DNA of 64,000 bases from PFJX01 sp040751755 (GCA_040751755.1 JBFMHC010000044.1:65609-129608), one strand, 5' to 3'. Shown: positions 51,307 to 59,727, counted from the stretch's first letter. The notes: generated by a model from the sequence alone, not told the origin. Made by a program: numbers and translations.

Positions 51307-51409
51307 CCCCCTCCCCCTCCGGGGGAGGGATGGGGTGAGGGAACAACGCTGGAATCCGCGAGCCGGGTTCCCTCACCCCCCGCCCCTCTCCCGGTGGGAG
51401 AGGGGAGTG
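51307..51409. repeat. REPIN-like paired palindromes in the nifD-nifK gap
   Basis: Left arm CCCTCCCC-CTCC-GGGGGAGGG with GGGTGAGGGA, a spacer of about 26 bases ending GAGCCGGGT, then TCCCTCACCCC and right arm CCCTCTCCCGGTGGGAGAGGG. The two arms are inverted relative to each other. It starts four bases after nifD. Confidence 0.8.
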
Positions 51410-51468
51410 AATGCCGATCAACCTTACGCCGACGTCCACAGATGGGTGGCGCTGGCAAGGAGATGAAC

Positions 51469-53037
51469 ATGCAAGTCGTAGAGAAAATCGTCCCGTCGTA
51501 CCCCCTGTTCCGTCAGCCGGAGTACAGGGAGTCCCTGACCAACAAGCAGGAGATGTTCGAGGAGAAGGTTCCCACCGAGAAGATCAACGAGGTCTTCCAG
51601 TGGACCACCACCCTTGAGTACCAGGAACTCAACTTCAAGCGCGAGGCGCTCACCGTCAACCCCGCCAAGGCCTGCCAGCCGCTCGGCGCGGTGCTGTGCG
51701 CCCTGGGCTTCGAGAAGACCCTGCCCTACGTGCACGGCTCCCAGGGTTGCGTCGCCTACTTCCGCACCTACTTCAACCGCCACTTCAAGGAGCCGATCTC
51801 CTGCGTGTCCGACTCCATGACCGAGGACGCGGCGGTGTTCGGCGGCCAGAAGAACATGTTCGACGGCCTGGAGAACGCCAAGGCCCTGTACAAGCCGGAC
51901 ATGATCGCCGTCTCCACCACCTGCATGGCCGAGGTGATCGGCGACGACCTGAACGCCTTCATCAACAACAGCAAGAAGGAAGGCCACATCCCCCAGGACT
52001 ACCCGGTCCCCTTCGCGCACACCCCCAGCTTCGTGGGCAGCCACGTCACCGGCTGGGACAACATGTTCGAAGGCATCGCCCGCTACTTCACGCTGAACCA
52101 CATGGAAGGCAAGGCGGTGGGCAGCAACGGCAAGATCAACATCGTGCCGGGCTTCGAGACCTACCTGGGCAACTACAAGGTGATCAAGCGCATGCTGACC
52201 GAGATGGGCGTGCCCTTCACCTTCCTGTCCGACCCCACCGAGGTGCTGGATACCCCCGCTGACGGCCAGTTCCGCATGTACGCCGGCGGCACCACCATGG
52301 ACGAGGTCAAGGATGCCCCCAACGCCAAGACCACCTTCCTGCTCCAGCCCATGCAGCTGGAGAAGACCAAGAAATACGTCGAGAACACCTGGACCCATGA
52401 AGTGCCCAAGCTCAACATCCCCATGGGCCTGGAGTGGACCGACGAGTGGCTGATGAAGGTCTCCGAGCTCACCGGCAAGCCCATCCCCGCCTCCCTGGAG
52501 AAGGAACGCGGCCGCCTGGTGGACATGATGACCGACAGCCACACCTGGCTGCACGGCAAGCGCTTCGCCCTCTACGGCGATCCCGACTTCGTCATGGGCA
52601 TGGCCAAGTTCCTGCTCGAACTGGGCGCCGAGCCGATCCACATCGTCTGCAACAACGGCGGCAAGAAGTGGGACAAGGCCATGAAGAAGATCCTGGAGTC
52701 CTCGCCCTACGGCGTGAACTGCAAGACCTACCCCGGCGCCGACCTGTGGCACCTGCGCTCCCTGCTGTTCACCGACAAGCCCGATTTCCTCATCGGCAAC
52801 AGCTACGGCAAGTACCTGCAGCGCGACACCGTGCACAAGGGCAAGGAGTTCGAGGTGCCGCTGATCCGCCTCGGCTTCCCGATCTTCGACCGCCACCACC
52901 TGCACCGCCAGACCACCTACGGGTACGAGGGCGCCATGCAGATGCTTACCACCCTGGTGAACAGCGTGCTGGAGCGGCTGGACGACGACACCCGCGGCAT
53001 GGGTACCACCGACTACAACTACGACCTGATCCGCTGA
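51469..53037 (+). CDS. nifK: NifK, nitrogenase molybdenum-iron protein beta chain
   Basis: Beta subunit completing the P-cluster. The 522-residue protein starts MQVVEKIVPSYPLFRQPEYR. P-cluster cysteines are in KACQPLGAV, HGSQGCVAYFR and STTCMAEV, and FDRHHLHRQTTYGYEGA lies near the C-terminus. I chose ATG 51469 because AAGGAG sits six bases before it; ATG 51463 touches that site, and the frame further upstream runs through the repeat. Confidence 0.98.
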   Translation: MQVVEKIVPSYPLFRQPEYRESLTNKQEMFEEKVPTEKINEVFQWTTTLEYQELNFKREALTVNPAKACQPLGAVLCALGFEKTLPYVHGSQGCVAYFRTYFNRHFKEPISCVSDSMTEDAAVFGGQKNMFDGLENAKALYKPDMIAVSTTCMAEVIGDDLNAFINNSKKEGHIPQDYPVPFAHTPSFVGSHVTGWDNMFEGIARYFTLNHMEGKAVGSNGKINIVPGFETYLGNYKVIKRMLTEMGVPFTFLSDPTEVLDTPADGQFRMYAGGTTMDEVKDAPNAKTTFLLQPMQLEKTKKYVENTWTHEVPKLNIPMGLEWTDEWLMKVSELTGKPIPASLEKERGRLVDMMTDSHTWLHGKRFALYGDPDFVMGMAKFLLELGAEPIHIVCNNGGKKWDKAMKKILESSPYGVNCKTYPGADLWHLRSLLFTDKPDFLIGNSYGKYLQRDTVHKGKEFEVPLIRLGFPIFDRHHLHRQTTYGYEGAMQMLTTLVNSVLERLDDDTRGMGTTDYNYDLIR

Positions 53038-53042
53038 TGCCG

Positions 53043-53143
53043 CTCCCCTCCCCCGTCGGGGGAGGGGCTGGGGGAGAGGGAACCCGGCTTGCACCCCGCA
53101 ACCGTCGCTCCCTCACCCCGGCCCTCTCCCGGTGGGAGAGGGA
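53043..53143. repeat. REPIN-like paired palindromes in the nifK-nifT gap
   Basis: CCCCTCCCCC-GTC-GGGGGAGGGG, GGGGAGAGGGA, a spacer beginning ACCCGGCTTGCA, then TCCCTCACCCC and CCTCTCCCGGTGGGAGAGG. The spacer is in the reverse orientation of that in the 53610 copy. Confidence 0.8.
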
Positions 53144-53163
53144 GGGAAACCAAGGAACCCACC

Positions 53164-53388
53164 ATGGCCAACATCATGATTCGACGCGGCGACAAGGGCG
53201 AATACGTGTTCTACCTGCCCAAGCGCGATCTCGAGGACACCATCACCTCGATGGAGTTCGACACCCCGGAGAAGTGGGGCGGCGAGATCAAGCTCAACAA
53301 CGGCGGTGCGTATTTCATCGACCCCCAGCCCGCGCCCGAGCGCCTGCCTTACTCCGTGCGCGCCAAGCGCCTGGATGCGGCGGAATGA
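53164..53388 (+). CDS. nifT: NifT/FixU protein
   Basis: A 74-residue protein of the NifT/FixU family: MANIMIRRGDKGEYVFYLPK, DLEDTITSMEF, WGGEIKLNNG. The exact role is unknown; it always accompanies nifK and deletion usually has little effect. The start at 53164 avoids an upstream extension through the repeat. Ferredoxin follows 16 bases later. Confidence 0.93.
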   Translation: MANIMIRRGDKGEYVFYLPKRDLEDTITSMEFDTPEKWGGEIKLNNGGAYFIDPQPAPERLPYSVRAKRLDAAE

Positions 53389-53404
53389 ACCAGAGGAAAT
53401 CATC

Positions 53405-53605
53405 ATGGCACTGAAGATCGACCCCACCCTGTGCACCTCCTGCGGCGACTGCGAGCCGGAGTGCCCCACCACCTCCATCAAGCCCAAGAAGGGCGTGTAC
53501 GTCATCAACCCGGACACCTGCACGGAATGCGAAGGCGACTTCGACAAGCCGCAATGCGTGAAGCTGTGCCCGGTCGACGACTGCATCGTGCCGCTCGCGG
53601 CGTAA
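53405..53605 (+). CDS. 2[4Fe-4S] ferredoxin of the nif cluster (FdxN-like)
   Basis: A 66-residue electron carrier. The first cluster motif is Cys10-x2-Cys13-x2-Cys16-x3-Cys20. The second is Cys39-x2-Cys42-x8-Cys51-x3-Cys55, whose eight-residue spacing is typical of nif/Alvin-type ferredoxins; Cys60 is extra. It likely feeds NifH or FeMo-co synthesis. Preceded by AGAGGAAATC. Confidence 0.93.
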   Translation: MALKIDPTLCTSCGDCEPECPTTSIKPKKGVYVINPDTCTECEGDFDKPQCVKLCPVDDCIVPLAA

Positions 53606-53609
53606 CCCC

Positions 53610-53713
53610 TTCCCCCTCCCCCTGCGGGGGAGGGCCGGGGAGAGGGAGCAACGGTGGATGGATGCAAGCCGGGTTCCCTCACCCCCGGCCCCTCTCCCGG
53701 TGGGAGAGGGGGG
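53610..53713. repeat. REPIN-like paired palindromes between ferredoxin and nafY
   Basis: CCCTCCCC-CTGC-GGGGGAGGG and GGGGAGAGGGA, spacer GCAACGGTGG...GCCGGGT, TCCCTCACCCC and CCCTCTCCCGGTGGGAGAGGG. Third paired copy in the nif operon. Confidence 0.8.
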
Positions 53714-53729
53714 GCAACAGGAGCCCATC

Positions 53730-54452
53730 ATGAGCACCATCACCAAAGGCGCGGCACTGCGCATCGCCCTCGCCGCCAGGGCGCTGGAGGACGTGGACCC
53801 GCGCGCCTTCACCCTCAAGCTCGCCGACAAGCTGGGCCTGCCGCTCGACGAGGGCAAGCTCGCCGCCATTACCGTCGCCGACCTCAAGCTGGTGCTGAGC
53901 GGCGAGGAGACGGTGGAGCCGGACCAGGACATGGCCAGCATCAAGCTGGCGGTGCGCTACCTCTGGGGCGAGGCAGGCAACCTCGGCGGCGACGCCGACG
54001 CCGGCGTGCCCCGGCCCGAGGCCTACGGCGAGGGCGAGATGCCCGGCAGCCTGCGCGTCGCGGTCGCCTCCAACAGCGCCGCCAACCTCGACGGCCACTT
54101 CGGTTCCAGCACCCGCTTCCTCGTCTACCAGGTGGGCAAGGATGCCGTGAAGCTGGTGGACGTGCGTCCCACCCGGCTGGCGGACGAGGCGGAGGACAAG
54201 AACGTCGCGCGCGCCGAACTCATCAACGACTGCCAGATCGTCTACGTGCAGTCGATCGGCGGCCCGGCCGCCGCCAAGGTGGTGCGCGCCGGCGTGCACC
54301 CGATCAAGTTCCCGCAGCCCGGCCCGGCCACCGAGGCGCTCGCGCGCCTGCAGGCCACGCTCGACGCGCCGCCGCCCTGGCTGGCGAAGATCCTCGGCGT
54401 CGAGGCCAAGTCCCTGGCTCGCTTCGCCGAGGACGAGGAGGAGGCGGCATGA
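53730..54452 (+). CDS. NafY/NifX-family nitrogenase cofactor-binding protein
   Basis: A 240-residue protein in two parts. The N-terminal helical domain (about 1-95) resembles that of NafY, which binds apo-NifDK. The C-terminal NifX/NifB-type domain (about 105-225) has RVAVASNSAANLDGHFGSST and a His able to bind FeMo-co. NafY escorts cofactor to apo-dinitrogenase. NifY is an alternative name for the same family. I start it at 53730; the longer frame runs through the repeat. The stop overlaps the next gene by four bases. Confidence 0.87.
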   Translation: MSTITKGAALRIALAARALEDVDPRAFTLKLADKLGLPLDEGKLAAITVADLKLVLSGEETVEPDQDMASIKLAVRYLWGEAGNLGGDADAGVPRPEAYGEGEMPGSLRVAVASNSAANLDGHFGSSTRFLVYQVGKDAVKLVDVRPTRLADEAEDKNVARAELINDCQIVYVQSIGGPAAAKVVRAGVHPIKFPQPGPATEALARLQATLDAPPPWLAKILGVEAKSLARFAEDEEEAA

Positions 54453-54718
54453 TCGACGTGGCCACCCTGGAGGGCGTCGCCGCGCGCGCCGGCGAGATCG
54501 ACCTGAGCGAGGCCGGCATGGCGCACCTGCGCCGCGAATGGCCCGGCATCCACTTCACCTTCTGCGGCGAGGATGATGTGCCCGCGCGCCTCAAGCCCGC
54601 CCACGAAGGGCAGGGCTTCCACCTCTACCTGGTCAGCAATGCCTCGCACTGCGTCGCCTTCACCAGCGAGCCGGATGCCGCCACCGGCATCGTCGTCGCC
54701 ACCATCGACGACGAATAG
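54449..54718 (+). CDS. DUF6129-like small nif-associated protein
   Basis: An 89-residue acidic protein of a conserved nif-cluster family: MIDVATLEGVAARAGEIDLS, HLRREWPGIHFTFCGEDDV, FHLYLVSNASHCVAFTSEPD and GIVVATIDDE. Two cysteines and a His could bind metal. Function unknown. It overlaps the NafY-type gene (ATGA) and ends 48 bases before modA. Confidence 0.8.
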   Translation: MIDVATLEGVAARAGEIDLSEAGMAHLRREWPGIHFTFCGEDDVPARLKPAHEGQGFHLYLVSNASHCVAFTSEPDAATGIVVATIDDE

Positions 54719-54766
54719 GGGGCGGCCGCTCGCTACAATCGCGCCTTCCACACGGAAATACCGACC

Positions 54767-55510
54767 ATGCTGCGCGCCCTGACCCTGCTGTGCCTTTGCC
54801 TCATGCCGCTCGCCGGCGCCGCCGCGACGGTGCAGGTGGCGGTGGCCGCCAACTTCACCGCGCCCATGCAGCGCATCGCCGCGGAATTCGAGCGGGCCAC
54901 CGGCCACAAGGCCGCCCTGTCGTTCGGCTCCAGCGGCAAGTTCTACGCGCAGATCCGCAACGGCGCGCCGTTCCAGGTCTTCCTCTCCGCCGACGACGAG
55001 ACGCCCGCCCGTCTCGAACAGGAAGGGGCGATCGTGCCCGGCAGCCGCTTCACCTACGCCACCGGCCGGCTCGCCCTCTGGTCCGCACGGCCGGGCGTCG
55101 TCGATGCCAAGGGCGAGGTCCTGAAGGGCGCCGGCTTCAAGCGCCTGGCGCTCGCCAACCCCAAGCTCGCGCCCTATGGCCGCGCGGCCATGGAGGTGCT
55201 GACCCGCCTCGGCCTGGCGCAGACCCTGGCGCCCAGGTTCGTGCTGGGCGAGAACATTGCCCAGACCTGGCAGTTCGTCGGCACCGGCAACGCGGAACTG
55301 GGCTTCGTCGCGCTCTCGCAGGTGATGAAGGACGGCCAGATCTCCAGCGGCTCCGCCTGGGTCGTCCCGGCCAGCCTGCACGCCCCCATCCGCCAGGACG
55401 CGGTGATCCTGGCCAACGGCCAGGGCAATCCCGCCGCCACGGCGTTGATGAACTATTTGAAAGGCAGCCAGGCCAAGGCCATCATCCAGTCCTACGGCTA
55501 CGACCTCTGA
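54767..55510 (+). CDS. modA: ModA, molybdate-binding periplasmic protein
   Basis: Captures molybdate for nitrogenase cofactor. The 247-residue protein has a Sec signal peptide (about 1-20). VQVAVAANFTAPMQRIAAEF, GSSGKFYAQIRNGAPFQVFLSA and NAELGFVALSQV are ModA signatures. A TACAAT -10-like hexamer lies at 54734. I saw no ModE site. Head of modABC inside the nif island. Confidence 0.95.
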   Translation: MLRALTLLCLCLMPLAGAAATVQVAVAANFTAPMQRIAAEFERATGHKAALSFGSSGKFYAQIRNGAPFQVFLSADDETPARLEQEGAIVPGSRFTYATGRLALWSARPGVVDAKGEVLKGAGFKRLALANPKLAPYGRAAMEVLTRLGLAQTLAPRFVLGENIAQTWQFVGTGNAELGFVALSQVMKDGQISSGSAWVVPASLHAPIRQDAVILANGQGNPAATALMNYLKGSQAKAIIQSYGYDL

Positions 55511-55514
55511 CTGC

Positions 55515-56192
55515 ATGGACTTCTCGCCCGCCGACCTCGCCGCCCTCTGGCTCACCCTCAAGCTCGCCACCGTCACCACCGTCCTGCTGCTGGTCCTCGG
55601 CACGCCCATCGCCTGGTGGCTGGCGCGCACGCGCTCCATGTGGAAGGGGCCGGTGGGCGCGGTGGTGGCCCTGCCCATCGTCCTGCCGCCCACGGTGATC
55701 GGCTTCTACCTGCTGGTGGCGATGGGGCCGAACGGACCGGTGGGGCAGTTCACCCAGGCGCTCGGCCTCGGCCTCCTGCCCTTCACCTTCGCCGGCCTGG
55801 TGGTGGCCTCGGTGTTCTATTCCCTGCCGTTCGTGGTGCAACCGATCCAGAACGCCTTCGAGGCGATCGGCGAGCGGCCGCTGGAGGCGGCGGCGACCCT
55901 GCGCGCCTCGCCCGTCGACGCCTTCTTCAGCGTCGTCCTGCCGCTCGCGCGGCCGGGCTACCTCACCGCCACGGTGCTCGGCTTCGCCCACACCGTGGGC
56001 GAGTTCGGCGTGGTGCTGATGATCGGCGGCAACATCCCCGAGCAGACGCGCGTCGTCTCGGTGCAGATCTACGACCACGTCGAGGCGCTGGAATACGGCC
56101 AGGCGCACGGCCTCGCCGCGCTGATGGTGGTGTTCTCCTTCCTCGTCCTGTGGGCCCTGTACCACTTCAACCCGACGCGGGGGCGGCGATGA
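55515..56192 (+). CDS. modB: ModB, molybdate ABC transporter permease
   Basis: Inner-membrane permease of 225 residues. It begins with MDFSPADLAALWLTLKLATV, then has five hydrophobic helices. The EAA loop is IQNAFEAIGERPLEAAATLRA (about 112-132), followed by GEFGVVLMIGGNIPEQTR. The stop overlaps modC (ATGA). Confidence 0.95.
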   Translation: MDFSPADLAALWLTLKLATVTTVLLLVLGTPIAWWLARTRSMWKGPVGAVVALPIVLPPTVIGFYLLVAMGPNGPVGQFTQALGLGLLPFTFAGLVVASVFYSLPFVVQPIQNAFEAIGERPLEAAATLRASPVDAFFSVVLPLARPGYLTATVLGFAHTVGEFGVVLMIGGNIPEQTRVVSVQIYDHVEALEYGQAHGLAALMVVFSFLVLWALYHFNPTRGRR

Positions 56193-57295
56193 GCACGGGC
56201 AAGGACACGGCCAACGACACGGCCAACACCATCCACGCCCGCTTCCAGCTCGACTGGCCCGGCTTCGCCCTGGATGTCGACCTCGACCTGCCGGGGCGCG
56301 GCGTCACCGCCCTGTTCGGCCATTCCGGTTCCGGCAAGACCACGCTGCTGCGCTGCATCGCCGGCCTGGAACGCGCGCCCGTCGGCAGCCTCCGCTTCGG
56401 CGAGGCGGTCTGGCAGGACGAGCGGACCTTCGTGCCCACCTACCGGCGCCCGCTCGGCTACGTGTTCCAGGAGGCCAGCCTGTTCCCGCACCTGAGCGTG
56501 CGAGGCAACCTGGAATACGGCCGCAAACGCGTCGGCAGCGCGCCGCACAAGGTCTCGCTGGAACAGGCCATCGAGCTGCTCGGTATCGGCCACTTGCTGG
56601 AGCGCAAGCCGGAGCGCCTGTCCGGCGGCGAGCGGCAGCGCGTCGGCATCGCCCGCGCGCTCGCCGTGAGCCCGGAGATCCTGCTCATGGACGAGCCGCT
56701 CGCCGCGCTCGACCTGGCGCGCAAGCAGGAGATCCTGCCCTACCTGGAACGCCTGCACGGCGAGCTGGAGATCCCCGTGCTCTACGTCAGCCACGCCCCG
56801 GACGAGGTGGCGCGCCTGGCCGACCACCTGGTGGTCATGGAGGGCGGTCGCGCCGTCGCCGCCGGGCCGCTGGGCGAGACCCTGGCCAGCCTGGACCTGC
56901 CCATCCGCCTGGGCGAGGACGCCGGCGTGGTGCTGGACGCCCGCGTCGCCGAGCGCGACGCGCAGTGGCACCTGGCGCGCGTGGAGTTCGCCGGCGGCGG
57001 CGTCTGGGTGCGCGACAGCGGCCACGCCGTGGGCGAGGCGGTGCGCGTGCGCATCCTCGCGCGCGACATCAGCCTGGCACTGCATCGCCAAACCGGCACC
57101 AGCATCCTCAACACCCTGCCGGCGGTGGTGGCGCAGATCGCCGACGACGCTCACCCCGCGCTCGCCCTGGTCAAGCTCAAGGTGGGGGAGTCGCCCCTGG
57201 TGGCGCGCCTCACGCGGCGCTCCGCGCACGCCCTGGAGCTGCGCCCCGGCGCCGTGGTGTACGCGCAGATCAAGGCGGTCGCCCTGATTGGATAA
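56189..57295 (+). CDS. modC: ModC, molybdate ABC transporter ATP-binding protein
   Basis: ATPase of the molybdate importer, 368 residues. Walker A is GHSGSGKTT (about 45-53), signature LSGGERQRV and Walker B LLMDEPLAALD. The C-terminal part (about 300-368) is a Mop/TOBE molybdate-binding domain with RARDISLAL-like and RRSAHALELRPGAVVYAQIK stretches. The start at 56189 overlaps modB by four bases; the longer frame upstream is modB out of frame. Confidence 0.95.
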   Translation: MSTGKDTANDTANTIHARFQLDWPGFALDVDLDLPGRGVTALFGHSGSGKTTLLRCIAGLERAPVGSLRFGEAVWQDERTFVPTYRRPLGYVFQEASLFPHLSVRGNLEYGRKRVGSAPHKVSLEQAIELLGIGHLLERKPERLSGGERQRVGIARALAVSPEILLMDEPLAALDLARKQEILPYLERLHGELEIPVLYVSHAPDEVARLADHLVVMEGGRAVAAGPLGETLASLDLPIRLGEDAGVVLDARVAERDAQWHLARVEFAGGGVWVRDSGHAVGEAVRVRILARDISLALHRQTGTSILNTLPAVVAQIADDAHPALALVKLKVGESPLVARLTRRSAHALELRPGAVVYAQIKAVALIG

Positions 57296-57298
57296 GCA

Positions 57299-57763
57299 GT
57301 GGAACCTAGCGCGAAAACCCGCATCGACTTCGCCACCGCCGAGGACCTGCCCGCCCTGGCGGACCTGCTGCACGAACTCTTCACCCTGGAGAGCGACTTC
57401 GTCCCCGAGCGCGACAGGCAGCTCGCCGGCCTGCGCCTGATCCTCGAACACCCCGAGCTGGGCCGCCTGTTCGTGGCGCTTGTGGAGGGCAGGGTGGCGG
57501 GCATGGCCAATGCGCTCATCACCGTCAGCACCGCCGAGGGCGGGCGCGTCCTGCTGCTGGAGGACGTGATCGTCGCCGCGCCTTATCGCGCGCTCGGCCT
57601 TGGCAGGCGGCTGGTCGAGCACGCCCTCGCCTGGGCGGCGGGGGAGGGCATGACGCGCGTCACCCTGCTCGCCGACCAGGCCAACCAGCCGGCGCTCGAC
57701 TTCTACGCCCGCCTCGGCTTCCAGCCCTCGGCCATGCGCGTGCTGCGGCGACGCCTGGACTGA
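57299..57763 (+). CDS. GNAT-family N-acetyltransferase downstream of modC
   Basis: A 154-residue acetyltransferase of unknown substrate. GNAT elements: RIDFATAEDLPALADLLHEL, LLLEDVIVAAPYRALGLGRR with the acetyl-CoA loop, and NQPALDFYARLGF. GTG start three bases after modC, so probably cotranscribed. Similar small GNAT genes occur in nif clusters of related diazotrophs, but I know of no assigned role. Confidence 0.82.
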   Translation: MEPSAKTRIDFATAEDLPALADLLHELFTLESDFVPERDRQLAGLRLILEHPELGRLFVALVEGRVAGMANALITVSTAEGGRVLLLEDVIVAAPYRALGLGRRLVEHALAWAAGEGMTRVTLLADQANQPALDFYARLGFQPSAMRVLRRRLD

Positions 57764-57774
57764 GCACCCGGCCT

Positions 57775-57790
57775 TGTAGCAAACCCGACA
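57775..57790 (+). promoter_or_regulatory. NifA upstream activator site before the FeS-LRV gene
   Basis: TGT-AGCAAACCCG-ACA, a perfect TGT-N10-ACA site 84 bases upstream of a sigma-54 promoter. Confidence 0.85.
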
Positions 57791-57873
57791 AGCCGATCCG
57801 GGTTTTGTGGGGCCGCCGGCTCGCTGCGTGTTGCCCTCTCAGCAAGATCAATCGCTTACGTCCGCCCCACGGC

Positions 57874-57889
57874 TGGCATGGCGGTTGCA
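57874..57889 (+). promoter_or_regulatory. Sigma-54 promoter of the FeS-LRV operon
   Basis: TGGCATG-GCGG-TTGCA: one mismatch to the TGGCAC half, exact TTGC and spacing, 32 bases before ATG. Confidence 0.88.
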
Positions 57890-57920
57890 TTGTCTGGAGG
57901 CCACCCCGGGGAATGCCCAC

Positions 57921-58688
57921 ATGTCCAATCACAACCATTTGCGGGGCCTCGCGCCCGTGCAGGCGAAGCAAGCGGATTGCACGGCCTGCCCATACCGCGA
58001 CAGCCTGCTCGCCGCGGGCCGCTGCGAGCCGGGCGACATCTGCGTGGTGGCGGAGAGCGGGCGCCAGATCGAGCGCTTCATGCGCCGCAACCCGGAATTC
58101 GCCGAATCCTACCTGGACGACCCGTTCTGGGAGCGGCGCGCCATCGCCGTGCGCTATGCGCCGAAGGAGGCCGCCGCGCGCCTGGTCGCCGACCGCGACG
58201 AGGTGGTGCGGCGCGCGGTGGCCCTGCGGCTGGTGGGCAATGACCTGCTGGCCATGATCAACGACGCGGACAGGGAGGTTCGCATCACCGTCGCGGCGCG
58301 CATGCCGCCCGCGCATCTGGCCCGGATGATGCACGACCCGGACTACCAGGTGCGCGTGCAGGTGGCGCGGCGGCTGCCGCACGGCAAGCTGCCGCGCATG
58401 GCCGACGACCCGGAGCGGGAGGTGCGCAAGGAAGTGGCGCGCCACCTCCCCGCCTTCGCGCTCGGCCCGCTGGCCCGGGATGCCGACGAGGAGGTGCGGC
58501 GCATCGTCGCCGAGCGCGCCCTGCCGGAGCTGGCCGCCAACCTGCTGGCCGACGCGGACTGGCTGGTGCGCCTGCACGCCGCTCGCCGCGCCCCGCGCGA
58601 GGCGCTGGTGGTGCTGATCGACGACCCGGAGGCCGACGTGCGCGAGGTGGCGCGCGCGCGCCTGAGCGGACACCTGTTGGAAGACTGA
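57921..58688 (+). CDS. 4Fe-4S leucine-rich-variant (LRV) repeat protein
   Basis: A 255-residue protein with an N-terminal cysteine cluster (CTACPYRDSLLAAGRC and GDIC, about residues 19-40) likely to hold an Fe-S cluster. About eight 24-residue LRV/HEAT-like helical repeats follow, each with a [ILV]ADD..EVR..VA pattern. A protein of this class was first described from the Azotobacter nif region; its role is unknown. The start at 57921 lies 32 bases after the sigma-54 promoter; the earlier frame would cross the promoter. It forms a probable operon with the next gene. Confidence 0.9.
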   Translation: MSNHNHLRGLAPVQAKQADCTACPYRDSLLAAGRCEPGDICVVAESGRQIERFMRRNPEFAESYLDDPFWERRAIAVRYAPKEAAARLVADRDEVVRRAVALRLVGNDLLAMINDADREVRITVAARMPPAHLARMMHDPDYQVRVQVARRLPHGKLPRMADDPEREVRKEVARHLPAFALGPLARDADEEVRRIVAERALPELAANLLADADWLVRLHAARRAPREALVVLIDDPEADVREVARARLSGHLLED

Positions 58689-58697
58689 GGAATCCCC

Positions 58698-59654
58698 ATG
58701 AACGCCTGCCCGCCCGACGAGCCGACCCTGCAACGCTTCATCGCCGAGATCGCCACGCTGCCGCCGCGCCCGCACCACAGCCTGCTGCTGGAACGCGCGC
58801 GCGCCCTCATGCCGGCGTGCGAGTTCCGCTTCGCCCTCACGCGCGGCGGCTGGTACCGCCCCGGCGGCGTGTTGCGCAGCGACGGCGAACGCCTGACGGA
58901 CGACCTGGAGTCCTGGGCGGAGGGCGAGGCGGCCGCCGCCGGCGACGTAGGCGAATGGCTGGAGTCCCTGCTCGGCCAGGACCTCATGGTCACGCGCCAT
59001 GCCGGCAAGACGCATTACTTCGTCGCCCCCTTCGGCCCCGGCCCCGCGGACTTCCTGCAACTGGAGGTGGAGGAGGTGCAGGAGACCCTGGACCGCTACC
59101 TCGTCAACCCGGACGCGCCGCCCTACGACCTCGCCGAACTGCTGGAGCCGCTCGCCCCCACGCCGCTCGACGCGCAGCCGGTGGGCGCGCCACGCTACCG
59201 TTTCCGCCGCCTCAGCGACCTGCGCCAGGTGGTGCTGCGCCAGCCGCAGCCGGAGGGCACGCCGGGCCCGCTCGCGCGCTTCCTGCAGGAGTGGGGCGTG
59301 CGGGAGGGCCAGGAGCGCTTCTGCGACCACTGGCTGCTGGGCCTGCGCGAGCACGTCGACCGCTTCCGCAACGCCGCGGTCTCGGCCACGCCGGTGTCGC
59401 GGCACGCGCGCAAGCTCAAGCCCTTCCACTGGGAGGCCGGCAGCAGCGGCCTGGCCCTGGCCGACCAGGTGCACGCCTTCGACCGCGCCGCCGGCTACCC
59501 CGGCGCCTGGTACTTCCACATGGTCGCCGGCGGCCTGGTGCCGCGCGACATCGCCTATGCCCTGGCACGCGACCTGGACGCCGGCTTCAGCTACCTGCCG
59601 GAACTCGACACGCGCCTGCTGATCGGCTGGATGAAGGCGCCCTACGCCGTGTAG
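58698..59654 (+). CDS. Conserved nif-associated protein of unknown function
   Basis: A 318-residue soluble protein that I cannot assign to a named family. The N-terminal half is helical and acidic with a LARARALMPACEF-like stretch and a DFLQLEVEEVQETLDRYL segment. The C-terminal part has RHARKLKPFHWEAGSSG, HAFDRAAGYPGAWYFHMVAG and LIGWMKAPYAV. Cys and His are few, so no obvious metal site. It follows the LRV gene by nine bases under a NifA/sigma-54 promoter, and precedes a second such promoter for nifE, so it is expected to be made during nitrogen fixation. Confidence 0.75.
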   Translation: MNACPPDEPTLQRFIAEIATLPPRPHHSLLLERARALMPACEFRFALTRGGWYRPGGVLRSDGERLTDDLESWAEGEAAAAGDVGEWLESLLGQDLMVTRHAGKTHYFVAPFGPGPADFLQLEVEEVQETLDRYLVNPDAPPYDLAELLEPLAPTPLDAQPVGAPRYRFRRLSDLRQVVLRQPQPEGTPGPLARFLQEWGVREGQERFCDHWLLGLREHVDRFRNAAVSATPVSRHARKLKPFHWEAGSSGLALADQVHAFDRAAGYPGAWYFHMVAGGLVPRDIAYALARDLDAGFSYLPELDTRLLIGWMKAPYAV

Positions 59655-59672
59655 GCCGGCCTGTAGGGTGCC

Positions 59673-59688
59673 TGTCGCAAACCCCACA
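59673..59688 (+). promoter_or_regulatory. NifA upstream activator site before nifE
   Basis: TGT-CGCAAACCCC-ACA, a perfect TGT-N10-ACA site 40 bases upstream of the sigma-54 promoter, closer than at the other two nif promoters. Confidence 0.83.
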
Positions 59689-59727
59689 TTCGCGCGCCGT
59701 GCGGCAATGGATTCAATGGCTTGCGCC

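Noticed and set aside
51307..53713. Reading the spaced GC-rich repeats as a CRISPR array
   Set aside because: The units are palindrome pairs hundreds to over a thousand bases apart with genes between, not regular repeats with unique spacers, and there are no cas genes.
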